Below, one piece after another: positions 63,962 to 64,000 of a DNA stretch of 64,000 nt. Made by a program: the position numbers and the translations under genes. Position 1 is the stretch's first letter; the number at the start of each line of letters is the position of its first letter. This DNA is from Solimonas sp. K1W22B-7 (GTDB taxonomy: Bacteria > Pseudomonadota > Gammaproteobacteria > Nevskiales > Nevskiaceae), in the NCBI RefSeq assembly GCF_003428335.1, contig NZ_CP031704.1, positions 496,001 to 560,000 of the forward strand. The letters are read 5' to 3'. The notes under the pieces were generated by a model. That model saw only the letters and a list, made by a program, of their open reading frames with translations. It did no database searches and had not been told where the DNA came from.

Positions 63962-64000
63962 GATTCGAATCCTCTAAGTGTCGCTTGAAGCCTGGGTGAA

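Overview
This is a GC-rich chromosomal window with the gene content of a gammaproteobacterium. The clues are an atpIBEFHAGDC-glmU-glmS block, a dapA/lipoprotein pair divergent from gcvR-bcp, and ppiD, rimO, rmuC and fabI of gammaproteobacterial type. The overall style (many alpha/beta hydrolases, a Baeyer-Villiger monooxygenase, arylsulfatase, glutathione-dependent formaldehyde detoxification, REP-like palindromes) would fit Nevskiales/Xanthomonadales-like bacteria, but that placement is inference. There is no rRNA operon, CRISPR array or prophage. Five tRNA genes are present: Ser-GGA, Arg-UCU, Arg-UCG, His-GUG and Lys-CUU.

Layout. 1-9.6 kb: HPP-CBS membrane protein, SpoT-like HD hydrolase, AhpD-like protein, a sulfatase with its own formylglycine-generating enzyme, frmA-fghA formaldehyde detoxification, DUF1801 and an MFS_3 exporter. 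9.6-10.9 kb: a RES-Xre toxin-antitoxin pair, followed by an 86-bp second copy of the MFS gene's 3' part. 11-24.8 kb: hydrolases, transporters, a BVMO-hydrolase operon with a divergent AraC regulator, hemerythrin, an IS30-family element sitting in a palindromic repeat, CsbD, a DapA-fold protein that has lost its catalytic motifs, and a bestrophin. 24.9-28.1 kb: a lower-GC island with a three-gene cassette: dGTPase-like HD enzyme, a primase-polymerase-like protein and a SLATT-like membrane protein. It abuts a tRNA-Ser gene and an inverted fragment of that tRNA. 28.2-33.7 kb: housekeeping genes. 34-45.3 kb: ATP synthase operon, glmU, glmS and an AEC transporter. 45.3-53.4 kb: rimO, rmuC, tRNA-Arg-UCU, a lipoprotein trio, DUF1631, and tRNA-Arg-UCG followed by a 1.1-kb islet bounded by a 37-bp direct repeat of the tRNA 3' end. 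53.4-64 kb: EF-G paralog, tRNA-His, tRNA-Lys, ppiD, a dicarboxylate symporter, fabI, and an ExbB/ExbD/ExbD/TonB-like export-energising operon.

Most interesting are the dGTPase/primase-like/SLATT cassette, which looks like an uncharacterised nucleotide-centred defence system, and a recurring pattern of partially duplicated gene 3' ends. That pattern appears at three tRNAs, the MFS_3 gene and the tonB-like gene, and several copies mark boundaries of accessory DNA. All functional statements rest on motif reading by eye; no database search or computation was run.
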